Of a stretch of 37,373 nucleotides of DNA, positions 1 through 8,786 are shown piece after piece; within the stretch, counting starts at the first letter, position 1, and each line of letters opens with the position of its first letter. The translations under genes and the position numbers were made by a program. The notes below the pieces were generated by a model that saw only the letters and a list, made by a program, of their open reading frames with translations, was not told the DNA's origin and ran no database searches. The DNA comes from an uncultured Mycoplasmataceae bacterium. GTDB lineage: Bacteria > Bacillota_I > Bacilli_A > Mycoplasmatales > Mycoplasmoidaceae. The DNA is taken from NCBI GenBank assembly GCA_947041945.1, contig CAMREV010000007.1, forward strand, positions 1 to 37,373, written 5' to 3'.

Positions 1-117
1 CCTCCTAAAAAAACTGCTACTAAAAAACAAACAAAGGCAGCAGCAAAAAAAGCTAAAAAAACTGCTACTAAAAAACAAACAAAACCAGCAGCAAAAAATA
101 CAAATAAAAAAAAGTAG
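1..117 (+). CDS. C-terminal tail of an unidentified lysine/alanine/threonine-rich protein (5' end outside window)
   Basis: Frame 1 is open from the first base to a TAG at 115-117 and encodes 38 residues, nearly all K, A, T, Q or P. Two copies of a 16-residue unit beginning KKTATKKQTK follow each other with a 48-bp period, at about 7-54 and 55-102. Such basic, low-complexity tails resemble histone H1 or HU-type C-termini and probably bind nucleic acid. The body of the protein lies upstream of the window, so its function cannot be named. The TopA protein in this window has a similar K/T/A tail. A strong terminator overlaps the stop codon, so this is the last gene of its transcript. Confidence 0.75.
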   Translation, partial: PPKKTATKKQTKAAAKKAKKTATKKQTKPAAKNTNKKK

Positions 118-135
118 ATTAATCTACTTTTTTTT
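106..135 (+). terminator. Rho-independent terminator
   Basis: A perfect 15-bp inverted repeat (arms 106-120 and 121-135) has an A-run on one side and a T-run on the other. It overlaps the stop codon of the lysine-rich gene. Its symmetry lets it also end the convergent CPBP protease transcript, whose stop codon is at 134-136. Confidence 0.8.
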
Positions 136-1099
136 AAACAAAGTAACGAATAAAGGCAATTAAATTATTTCCAAAATGAAGTAGTATTGGAAATGTGATA
201 TTTCTAAGTTTATAGTAGAAAAAACCATTAACTAATCCCAAGGGAACATAAACTAATATATTAATTCAATCACCAGACCTTGATATATGTGCAAATGCAA
301 AGAATATAGTTGATATCGGTCATGCTCATCATTTGTTGCAAGCAACTTCAGCAAGCGATTCTCTAAAAACAAACTCCTCTATAAATGGTGCAATAATAAC
401 AACAGTAAAAAAAACCACAGTAATTGAATAGGGATTTTTTAAAAAGTTTTGAATATTTGATTCATTGACTGGATTACCTCCACCAATCCCAAGTGTAATT
501 CCTCCCAAAATTGATAATAGTAATATAAATGAAATTACCCCTATTACTGATACCGATATGAAAAATTTTAAACTATTTCTATTAAAAAAAAGTTTCACTT
601 GCTCAACAAAATCATAATTTTTAATAAAATATATAGATAGTACAATTAACGGAATAATTACACTAGTAATTAATTGAAAAGAATTATTGTCAATATTTGC
701 ATAAGACAATATTTGCGCAATAATGAATCTTCCTGGAAAGAAATATAATAATATTCAAAATTTATTTTTCATAAAATGTTTTGAATTTTTCTTTAATAAT
801 CAAATGACTGCAATCATTGGACAAAAAACATTTATGAACACAATATCAAAATAATAAAAAATTAGCAGTTTAACTTTGTCATCTGTTATTTGATTCAAAA
901 AAAAGTCATCAACAGTTTTTATTCAATTAGGATATATAATTGTTCTGATAATATTTCAAACAATTTGAATGAAAATATAAAAAGCAAAAAAGAAAAATAT
1001 GTCTCTCGTTTCATATTTTTCTTCACTTTTTTTTGCATTACCAAATTTTTGTATTCCATCTTGAAAAAAATTAGTTGATTTTATTTTTTTTTGTTCCAT
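134..1099 (-). CDS. CPBP-family (CAAX-like) intramembrane metalloprotease
   Basis: A 321-residue multi-pass membrane protein, continuous when TGA is read as Trp. All three signature motifs of the CPBP/Abi family are present. They are EEFVFR (E241, E242, R246), FAFAH (H271), and a last-helix H-F-G-N-N near residue 309; the Glu and His residues are the expected metal and catalytic ligands. Several hydrophobic segments precede and follow them. Known members include eukaryotic CAAX prenyl proteases and bacterial proteins linked to bacteriocin immunity or peptide processing; the substrate here is unknown. The ATG at 1099 (MEQKK) is the first in the open frame. An internal TTG at 709 would delete the N-terminal membrane helices, so I did not choose it. 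The gene is divergent from rny and ends on the shared terminator. Confidence 0.88.
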
Positions 1100-1129
1100 A
1101 TTAATATTTTACATTTAATTATTTTTTTT

Positions 1130-1137
1130 ACTATAAT
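1130..1137. promoter_or_regulatory. Overlapping divergent -10 elements for the CPBP protease and rny
   Basis: TATAAT at 1132-1137 lies 52 bp before the rny start on the plus strand. Read on the minus strand, 1135-1130 gives TATAGT, 30 bp before the CPBP start. The two boxes share four bases, so the promoters could compete. No clear -35 is visible on either side. Confidence 0.4.
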
Positions 1138-1189
1138 TAAATAGTTTATTATTATCAAAAAATTTAACATAATAAAAACGGAAAAAAAT

Positions 1190-2560
1190 ATGATAGAAAA
1201 TTACTCACTAAGTAATGTAGATTTTATTTTGATTTCTGTATGTTTATTATTTTTTATTTTAACAATAGTTTTCTTTATTTTATTTTTATATAACAAAACA
1301 AAGAAAAAAAAATATATAAAAAATACTATTGAACTAAAAAATGAATTAATTTTTCAAAAAGACAATTTAGAACAAACAATTAACAAATACAAAAATTTAA
1401 ATGAAAATCTTAAAAATGAAATAGAAAAATACTTGGACAAAGTATCTAACATTGCAGAATTATCTGTGCAAGATGCTAAAGAAATTTTAATAGAAGATAT
1501 AGAAGAACTATATGAACAAGAATTATCAAAAAAAATAAGATATTTAAAAGAGCAAAATCACGAGAAGATAAATGAAATATCTTCAAATATTTTAATCGAC
1601 TCAATGGAAAAGATATTGCAAAATGTTATTGCCAAAACTTCATCAAATATTCATGTTGACGAAGAGATGAAGGGAAAATTAGTTGGTAAAAATGGAAGTA
1701 TGATTAATTTATTTGAAAAAGTAACTGGTGCAAACATTAGAGTAGAAAAAGATACTGATGTTGTCATATCTTGTTTCAATCCTCTTAAAAGGGAAATAGC
1801 TATAAGAACATTAAAAGGACTTCTATTACAAAGTTGAATTAATCAAGACAATGTATATAAAGTTTATAAAAGTGAATGCAAAAAAATCAATAGTGAAATG
1901 ATACAAATAGGTAAAAAAACAGTTGAAGAAACACTTAAATTAAAAAATGACATTCCTGAAGGTCTATACTATTACATCGGTAGATTGTATTATAGAACTT
2001 CGTTTAGTCAATCTGCTCTTACTCATTCTATTGAATGTGCCATAGTTTCTTCTTCAATAGCCGAAAAACTTGGACTAGATTCAACAAAAGCTAAGTTATG
2101 TGGTTTCTTGCATGACATAGGAAAATCAGTAGACTATGAAGAAGATAGAAATCATGTAGAATCAGGTTTAAAATTAGCAGAAAAATTTGATTTACCAAAT
2201 TATGTAATTAATACTATTCATTCTCATCATGGAGATATTAAAGCTGATAATACTTATGCAGTTATTGCAAAGATTGCTGATACAATATCAGCATCAAGAC
2301 CAGGGATAAGAAAGAGTGATACAAAAGAACATTTTGAAAGAGTAGAATCAATTGAAAAAATTTGTAAGTCCTTCAAAGGTGTAAACAATGCTTATGTTAT
2401 TAAATCAGGTAGAGTAGTAAAAGTTATTATTGATGCAAAAATAATTAATAATGACAAAATAAGTATTTTAGAAAAAAGATTATTATCAAAATTTGAAGAA
2501 AACAAACTGACCTTAAATGTTCCAATAAAAATTATAATAATTAGAGATAGAAATGGTTAA
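1190..2560 (+). CDS. rny: Ribonuclease Y (membrane-anchored endoribonuclease)
   Basis: A 456-residue protein continuous through a TGA(Trp) at about 1835. The order is one N-terminal transmembrane helix (about 10-33), a long lysine/glutamate-rich coiled coil (about 35-150), a KH RNA-binding domain with the GKLVGKNGSMI loop, and an HD domain. The HD domain contains LTHSIE (H about 279) and FLHDIGK (H308, D309), the metal-binding residues of the phosphodiesterase centre. RNase Y starts mRNA decay in Firmicutes and Mollicutes at the membrane. It is somewhat shorter than the usual ~520 residues, mainly in the coiled coil. The start is the first ATG in frame and puts the helix at the N-terminus. 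The end overlaps recU by 8 bp, suggesting translational coupling. Confidence 0.96.
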
Positions 2561-3101
2561 ACATTTTTATTTTTTTTATACATATTATCAATATATGAAT
2601 AACTATAAAAACAAGGGAATGTATTCTGAAGATCTTGTGAATAAAACATGTGAGTATTATTTAGTTAATGAAATTGCATTCATTTCAAAAAGATTCTTAC
2701 CAATCCAAATTTTAGAAAAAAAAGAAAATAAGGTTAAAGGAATTTTATTGAACAAATCTACTGTTGATTATAATGGGATGTATAATGGCTTATATATAGA
2801 TTTTGAAGTAAAGGAAACAAACAAAGATTATTTTAATTTAGATATACTCAAAAAACATCAAAAAGAACATCTCTTTTTAATTAATAAACTTAATGGTATA
2901 TCTTTTTTAATAGTAGGCTTTATAAGTGAACAAGATCATTTTTTTGCATTGAATTACAAAGATATTATTAAGTTAAGTGATCAAAAAATAAAAAAAATTA
3001 ATCTAGACTATTGCTATAAAAATTTCTTTAATATAAAAATAATTTTTCCAGGAATACTAGATCTCATAAGTTTTTTAAATTGAAACAATAAATTAATGTA
3101 A
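2553..3101 (+). CDS. recU: Holliday junction resolvase RecU
   Basis: A 182-residue protein with the family signature. NKGMYSEDLVN (about 19-30) corresponds to the NRGM/F-E-IN helix, and KSTVDYNGMYNGLYIDFEVK supplies the D, E and K residues of the type II restriction-like nuclease fold. It continues with KETNKDYF and KHQKEHL, as in Bacillus RecU. RecU cuts four-way junctions during recombination and repair. The frame passes a TGA(Trp) at 3081 and ends at TAA 3099-3101. The ATG overlaps the end of rny by 8 bp; there is no separate ribosome site, so it is probably translated by coupling. Confidence 0.93.
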
Positions 3102-3123
3102 TATAATTATTCTAAGGTATTGT

Positions 3124-3576
3124 ATGAATGAAAAAGAATTAAAAAAAATTTATAAAAAAATAATGAGAAATTCAATCGCATTTTGAATTTATTTAATTTT
3201 CCTTATTTTTACAGTTATTTACATTCTATCAATTAAGTATTACACTCTCCAAGTAATTAGATTATTTAATCTTCCTCAGGATTATGTCTTTAAATTTTTC
3301 TGAGAACCAAATTTTAATAATGCAAACTTCATACTAGACACTTCTTTTAATGTTGGTTTTTTCACATCAGCATTTATTGCTATAGTAGCTTACTTGTATG
3401 GTGTCATTAGCGCGATGATAATATACAAGAAAGCTCAAAATAACTATGATGTAAGTAAATTGGGATGTGGACTATTTCTTTTTAATGCTATTTTTACAAT
3501 TACAGGTTTTTGAATAATATTCTATTTAATATCTTGAACCTCTTTATATAAAGAGTTTAAGAACCACAATTTATAA
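3124..3576 (+). CDS. Small membrane protein of unknown function
   Basis: A 150-residue frame visible only with TGA as Trp (four TGA codons). The N-terminus is basic (MNEKELKKIYKKIMRN). Three hydrophobic segments follow at about 17-36, 80-105 and 118-140, separated by short polar loops. I recognise no family. It starts 22 bp after recU and is probably the last gene of the rny-recU transcript, as a strong terminator follows the stop codon. The length, start spacing and membrane pattern favour a real gene. Confidence 0.75.
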
Positions 3577-3578
3577 AA

Positions 3579-3610
3579 AAAAATATAATAATTTTAATTA
3601 TTATATTTTT
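3579..3610. terminator. Bidirectional terminator between the membrane protein and ferritin genes
   Basis: Perfect 15-bp arms (3579-3593 and 3596-3610) with a 2-bp spacer; A-run on one side and T-run on the other. The two genes converge here and the ferritin stop codon lies inside it. Confidence 0.8.
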
Positions 3611-4098
3611 GCCTCATGTACACTTATTTCTTGATCATCAATTAATTCGATAAGTCTTTCAAGTTCTCTTATGTCTTTTACATAATCTTTTATGAACCAT
3701 TGAATAAATTCAAATGTTTCATAGTCCTTTGAATTTAAAGCAAAATCAGCCAATTCATTAACATGTTCTCTATTTTTAAGTTCATTTTTTAAAACTTCTG
3801 AAAGTATTAAGAAAACATTCTTTCTAATAGACTTTTCTTTATTAACAGTTTCCAATATATTTTTTTTTACATTAGATAAATTTATTTCTAGTGGTTCTCT
3901 AAAGAAAACAAGATAATCATAAATTCTTGTAATGTGTGCTTCTGTTTTATCGCTTGCTAATTTTTTTACAAATTTTGCAATATTATCAACTCCAATTTTA
4001 TCAAGAATTGAAGCATAATACATATAGTGGTTATGAGCATCTAATTCTAAATTATATAGATTGATTAATTTATTTATAATCTTTTTATCTTTTTTCAT
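3601..4098 (-). CDS. Ferritin-like iron-storage protein with incomplete ferroxidase site
   Basis: A 165-residue four-helix ferritin. Helix A has LELDAHNHYMYYAS, helix B ends in EAHITRIYDYL, helix C has NELKNREHVNELADFALNSK, and helix D has TFEFIQWF, all aligning with bacterial FtnA. Against E. coli FtnA, the ligand positions E17, H53 and E94 are kept. The E50 position reads Thr (with a Glu next to it), Q127 reads Tyr and E130 reads Asp. Iron oxidation may therefore be altered or weak. Its Trp is one of the rare UGG codons in the window. The start has a good ribosome site (AAAGGTG). It lies 44 bp downstream of a HigA-like HTH gene on the same strand, probably in one operon. Confidence 0.88.
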   Translation of the reverse strand: MKKDKKIINKLINLYNLELDAHNHYMYYASILDKIGVDNIAKFVKKLASDKTEAHITRIYDYLVFFREPLEINLSNVKKNILETVNKEKSIRKNVFLILSEVLKNELKNREHVNELADFALNSKDYETFEFIQWFIKDYVKDIRELERLIELIDDQEISVHEAKI

Positions 4099-4142
4099 TT
4101 TGACACCTTTTAAATTATTATTTAATTATAACTCTATTTATT

Positions 4143-4373
4143 TTATTCTTTGTATTTTTTATCTAGATTAAGAAAGTATCCAATTGGTTGATTTGTTGCT
4201 TTGCAAAGTTTTCTATCCATCTCTTCATCTACAAATGATTCAATACTTGTGTCTAAAAAACTCTCCAGAACATCTAATTGAATTCCCGCTTCTATTGCTA
4301 ATTCATTAATATCTCATTTTTGAGCTTCTATTATATCCATTAAATAGTATTTTGATGATCATCCATTTGACAT
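4143..4373 (-). CDS. HigA-like helix-turn-helix protein
   Basis: A 76-residue frame with two TGA(Trp) codons, invisible under the standard code. The segment ELAIEAGIQLDVLESFL fits an XRE-type HTH, and the C-terminal part CKATNQPIGYFLNLDKKY closely follows the 'LGTSAEFWLNLQ..YD' ending of HigA/VapI-type antitoxins. The ATG is preceded by AAGGAA. No toxin-like gene is adjacent: the downstream neighbour is ferritin and the upstream neighbour is the divergent dnaB. It may be an autoregulator of the pair or an orphan antitoxin; neither can be decided from sequence. Confidence 0.75.
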
Positions 4374-4403
4374 AAGTTTATTCCTTAAAAATAATATGAG
4401 ATA

Positions 4404-4409
4404 ATTATA
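4404..4409 (-). promoter_or_regulatory. -10 element for the HTH-ferritin pair
   Basis: TATAAT on the minus strand, 30 bp before the HTH start codon, followed by an AAGGAA ribosome site. No convincing -35 element. Confidence 0.45.
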
Positions 4410-4429
4410 TTATTATTTTATATTTTTAA

Positions 4430-4435
4430 TATAAT
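4430..4435 (+). promoter_or_regulatory. -10 element for dnaB
   Basis: TATAAT 27 bp before the dnaB ATG, followed by the ribosome site AAAAAAAGG. It is probably the promoter of the long dnaB to gatB run, where no other terminator was found before 11534. Confidence 0.5.
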
Positions 4436-4462
4436 AAAACTATTGTAAAAAAAGGTTATTGT

Positions 4463-5860
4463 ATGTTTCAAGAAGTAGATCAAGAAATTAAAGATAAAAC
4501 AAATGAAGAATTAGAATCTATTTTAATATCTTGTTTATTAAACAAACATAAAAATTCAGAAGATATATTTTTATTACTTTTACCATCAGATTTTGGTTCA
4601 GAGAATAACCGTGTTGTTTTTGCGGCTGCAAATGAACTTAGAAAAGAATCAAAAATTACTGATGCTGTAACACTTATTAGCTATATTGATTCAAATTCTT
4701 CATTTCAATTTAATGATTATAATAACTACATCAAATTATTATCTACTAAATACAACTATGATCCTAATGTAAAAGCATATATTGAAATAGTTAAAAACAA
4801 TTCAATCATAAGACAATTAAAAAGTTTTGGTAATTCCTTATCTGAAATAAATATGGATGTTACTAATAATGGTGAAATACTTTGAGATTTAGAAAAAAGA
4901 TTTCTTGACATAACTAACAGTAAGAAGACTAAAGATGTTGAAACACTATCAGAAATAATGATTGAATATCACAAAAAATTAGAATCAATGAAAGGTAGAA
5001 TAGAAGCTCTTACTGGTACAACTTCTGGTTATCATGAGCTAGATAAAATAACAAATGGCTTTCAACCTGAAGATCTAATTATTTTAGCTGCAAGACCCGG
5101 TATCGGTAAGACAGCAATTGCATTAAACTTTTTATTAAATGCAGCGAAAGAATTTGCCGAATGAAATTTAAAAAAAGATCATACTGAAAAAGAAAAAATG
5201 GTTTTAATGTTTTCGATGGAAATGGGTAATAATCAAATTTCTGAAAGATTAGTTTCAATTCAATCTGGAGTTGATATTTCTGTTAATAAAAGAGGTAATT
5301 GAAATGAGATTCAATGACTTTCAACTATTGATGCTATATCAAGTTTAAGTACATATCCAATCTATGTTGATGATAGTAGTAATTTATCTATCATTGATAT
5401 TCAGTCTAAACTAAAACAATTATCAATAAATAAAGAAGTTAAATTAATTGTAATCGATTATCTACAATTATTAAAAGGCCCAAATACAAAAAGCCAGCAA
5501 GTAAATAGACAACAAGAAGTTGCAAGCATTTCAAGAACATTAAAAAGTATTGCTAGACAATACAATGTTCCTATTATAGCAATTTCTCAATTATCAAGAA
5601 AAATAGAAGAAAGAAAAGGTGAACATAGAAGACCAATTCTTTCTGACCTAAGAGAATCTGGAGCCATCGAACAAGATGCTGATATTGTTTCATTTTTAAA
5701 CTATAAAGATGAAGAAGATGCTTATAACAAATCAGACAAAAAAAATAATGATGTTGTGGTAGAATATATTATAGCAAAACATAGAAATGGTGCTACTGAT
5801 TCTGTTGATTTACTTTTTAAAAAATCAATAGGTAAATACATACCTATCAGTTACAGATAA
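4463..5860 (+). CDS. dnaB: Replicative DNA helicase DnaB
   Basis: A 465-residue hexameric replication-fork helicase, read through several TGA(Trp) codons. The N-terminal DnaB domain covers about residues 1-130. The RecA-like domain starts with TGTTSGYHELDKITNGF. It contains Walker A ARPGIGKTA (about 210-218), FSMEMGNNQISERL, Walker B VIDYLQLL, the AISQLSRK motif, and DLRESGAIEQDADIV near the end. It unwinds DNA ahead of the polymerase and recruits primase. The ATG has AAAGG upstream and is the first in frame. It begins a run of closely spaced plus-strand genes; the lipoprotein gene starts 11 bp after its stop. Confidence 0.97.
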
Positions 5861-5871
5861 TAGGAATTATT

Positions 5872-6798
5872 ATGAAAAAATTTAGTTTGAATAAAATTTT
5901 ATTATCAAGTGTTTTAATTGCATCAACATTTGTTCCGACAATTTTTATGGCATCTTGTTCTGCTGCATCAACAACTCAGATTAATGCACCAGTTAAAATA
6001 AGTGCTACAGGTAATACTTTTTTAGCTAGTAACTTTACATTTACTCCTGGGCCCCAACCAGTTTTCAAAAAAAATGGCGCTAATCTAGATAATAAGACAG
6101 ACTCTTTATTTTTTGATTACTGAGCAAATATTATTGCTCCCACATATGCTTTAAGTGCGTCTTCAATAATTCTAGATTCATCAACATCAACTTCTAAATT
6201 TTTATCACAAGGAGCAACAATCAGAGATCCAAGTTTTAATTATGCTGTCTCTAATTCATGAGTTTCAGGTTCAGATATTTATGTTAATGATGCATATAGA
6301 TTTAAATTAATGCCTTTCAACATGAATATGACAATGACAGGCGAAATACCTAAAATTGAAAAAGAAACACCATTAACAGCAAGCAATGTAACATCATCAG
6401 TTACAATGACAAATCTATCAATTAATTTTTCTTATTTCAATATTGTTGATGGATCAAAATTTGATAATGCTACTGCAATTTTACAATTGGAAAAACTTTT
6501 TCCAAAAGTTAATTTTAAACCCGAATACAAAGTTGATTTAAATTTGTCTAGTAGAACTAAATATGAAGTTTTAAATCAAAAGGATGATACACCAGTTGTT
6601 CCTGGAGCCAATACTAAATTTGATCCTGCAACTATGAAAGTTAAAGTAACAAATGACTATTATATTTCTTCACTTGCTGGTACTGCTGAATCAAATAAAA
6701 TAGTTATTAGTGATGATATTGTTTTATTTAAGGATTGAATGACAAATCCAAAAAATATAAAGACAATATATACAAATTTAATTACAAGCATATCTTAA
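5872..6798 (+). CDS. Surface lipoprotein
   Basis: A 308-residue protein with a lipoprotein signal peptide: basic start MKKFSLNK, hydrophobic core, and lipobox FMAS|C with Cys29 as the predicted acylated residue. The mature part is rich in S, T, N and K, with no transmembrane segment and no domain I recognise. It is most likely anchored on the outer face of the membrane. A ribosome site (AGGAA) precedes the ATG, 11 bp after dnaB. TGA(Trp) codons lie at 6121, 6259 and 6736. Mycoplasma lipoproteins are often antigenic and variable between strains, but no repeats or homopolymers that would suggest phase variation are visible here. Confidence 0.85.
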
Positions 6799-6804
6799 AA
6801 ATAA

Positions 6805-7455
6805 ATGAAATATTTAATTAATACTGATTGAAAAGAATTCATTAATGAACTATGTATTAAGCATAATGATTTTTTAGAATTAATAGAAAATGAATATAAA
6901 CAAAAAACAATTTTTCCAGAAGAAAAATTGATTTTTAATTGCTTTAACTATTTTAATAAAAATGAATTGAAAGTAGTAGTATTTGGGCAAGATCCTTATC
7001 ATGGTTTTGGACAAGCTAATGGCTTAGCTTTTTCAGTCAATGAAAACATCAAAACACCATCATCATTAAGAAACATTTTTAAGGAATTAAAAAATGACTT
7101 AAATATTAATCGAACATGTCCCGATTTGTCTGATTGAGCAAAACAAGGAATATTGTTTCTAAATACTTGCTTAACAGTTGAAGAAAACAAACCATTATCA
7201 CATAGTAAATTAGGTTGAGAAACATTAATAAATGATATAATAAGTTATATAAATTTTTGCTTTCCAGATACTATTTTTGTTCTAATGGGAAACAATGCAA
7301 AGAAAAAGAAAACTTACATTTCTAATAAAGGAAATATAGTAGCAACAGTTCATCCATCAGGTTTGAGTGCAAATAGAGGATTCTTTGGATCTAGATTATT
7401 CTCTCAAATAAATGACCTATTAGAAAAAAATAAAATGCAAAAAATAAATTGATAA
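6805..7455 (+). CDS. ung: Uracil-DNA glycosylase
   Basis: A 216-residue family 1 UDG that removes uracil from DNA in base excision repair. Motif A is [18 protein letters not shown] (catalytic D63, H66). The central [13 protein letters not shown] segment matches the family, and the uracil-binding loop is [15 protein letters not shown] (H183). The common form of that loop is HPSPLSAHRGF, so Pro is replaced by Gly and His by Asn. The start ATG at 6805 is 6 bp after the lipoprotein stop. There is no clear ribosome site, so coupled re-initiation is likely. The frame needs TGA as Trp near residue 9. Confidence 0.95.
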
Positions 7456-7472
7456 ATCTTAAAGGAATTAAT

Positions 7473-8507
7473 ATGCCATTATTAAAAAGCTCTTCATTAA
7501 CTTCTGTAGCAAATGGTGCATTAACTTCTAATCAAATGGTATACATATTTCTGGGTTTTTTAGTAATAATAATGGCCGTTATGTTTATTAAAAAAATTAT
7601 TTATCGTTATAGATATAAAAAAAGATATTATATCTTACCAAGAACTAACATTAAAGGAATTTCATATATTGCAATGGTTGTTGCATTATCTGTTGCCATA
7701 ATTATTTTATTAACCATTATTACATATAACTCCCTTGCTGTCCTTTTTAGATCTTTCCCAGGTACGAGAATTACCTTAGAAGGAATATTGATTAAAATTG
7801 GCGGATTATTATTTGGACCATTTATTGGTATGTTTATTGGTGGAGCAACTGATATGTTAACAATTGCTTTAACAGCTGGTGTTTTTCATTATGGATATTT
7901 TATTGCAGCATTAACATATGGCCTATTAGGCGGTTTTATAAGAACACTGGTTGTTTTTTCAAAAAGAAAAGAGTGAAAGTTTGCTTTATATTCATCAATT
8001 TCACTAATTCTTACTTGTGTTGGTATTTGTCTATTTTTATTAGGAACTGTTGCTAATTGAGATGTTGAATTACCTTTATCAATTTCTGTTCTTGGGAAAG
8101 ATTTAAGTTTTAAAATATTACATATAATATTATTAATTTCTGTAATGAATTCAGTAGGAATTCTTGCAATTATGTTTTTTTACTTTGTATCAAAAAAGTC
8201 TAAAAAGAAATGAATTAAAAACCAATTTATGACATTTTGTCCTGTTATCTCATTAGTTTTTATTTCAGAAGTTATTGTTAACTTATTTATGTTACCTGTA
8301 TTTGATGCTGATATTTCAACACTTAGTTATTCTCACTGAATAACAATCAGAAGTTTATTATTTATACCTTTAGTATTAGGAAACATAATAGTCATTTGAC
8401 CAATATATAAAATTATTTATCCACTTGTAGGATATAAATACGAACAAGATGTCATTGAGGACATTCATATACCATTAATTAATCAAAAAGAAAAAGTATG
8501 ATCATAA
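7473..8507 (+). CDS. ECF transporter S component (FolT-like substrate-binding membrane subunit)
   Basis: A 344-residue membrane protein with about eight hydrophobic segments. The central part (about 90-165: PGTRITLEGILIKIGGLLFG, then PFIGMFIGGATDML, then GYFIAALTYGLLGGFI) has the pattern of folate/riboflavin-type ECF S components, which capture a vitamin and dock on the shared EcfT-EcfA module. The ECF module is not in this window and the ligand cannot be read from sequence. At 344 residues it is about twice a typical S component (170-200), with an added N-terminal helix and a long C-terminal half. The start at 7473 has AAAGGA upstream. The last 10 bp overlap gatC. Confidence 0.75.
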
Positions 8508-8785
8508 AAAATAAATATAATTCAAAAGAAAAAATAGAAAAATATTCTAAAAACTTATTAATAAAACTTACAGATGCAGAAGTTGAAATTCTTATAAAAG
8601 AATTAGATGAAGTTTTTGAAGATTTATTAAGTTTTAATAATATTGATGATAAAAATTTAGAACCCACAAACTACATTTTTTCTAATATAAAAGTTTTGAG
8701 AAAAGATATTCCTATAACTAGTAATAAGAAAGATAAAATTCTTAAATGTTCAAAAACATTTGATGGAAAATACATTAAGGTTTAA
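8498..8785 (+). CDS. gatC: Asp/Glu-tRNA amidotransferase subunit C
   Basis: A 95-residue protein with the GatC pattern: an early LLIKLTDAEVEILIKELDEVF helix, then FNNIDDKNLEP, then VLRKDIP near residue 70. GatC wraps GatA and GatB into the amidotransferase that converts mischarged Glu-tRNA(Gln), and in some species Asp-tRNA(Asn), to the correct form. The end is shorter than the usual GatC, and the C-terminal VP motif is replaced by KYIKV. The start overlaps the ECF gene by 10 bp and gatA begins one base after its stop, so the genes are translationally coupled. Confidence 0.88.
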   Translation: MIIKNKYNSKEKIEKYSKNLLIKLTDAEVEILIKELDEVFEDLLSFNNIDDKNLEPTNYIFSNIKVLRKDIPITSNKKDKILKCSKTFDGKYIKV

Positions 8786-8786
8786 T

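Noticed and set aside
1-105. CRISPR-like or satellite repeat
   Set aside because: Only two imperfect units, in frame and coding for a lysine-rich tail.
890-1078. Short plus-strand frame over the CPBP protease start
   Set aside because: It is antisense to a well-supported gene with three family motifs and has no ribosome site.
4143-4373. Complete toxin-antitoxin module
   Set aside because: Only the antitoxin-like HTH is present; the neighbours are ferritin and dnaB, with no space for a toxin gene.
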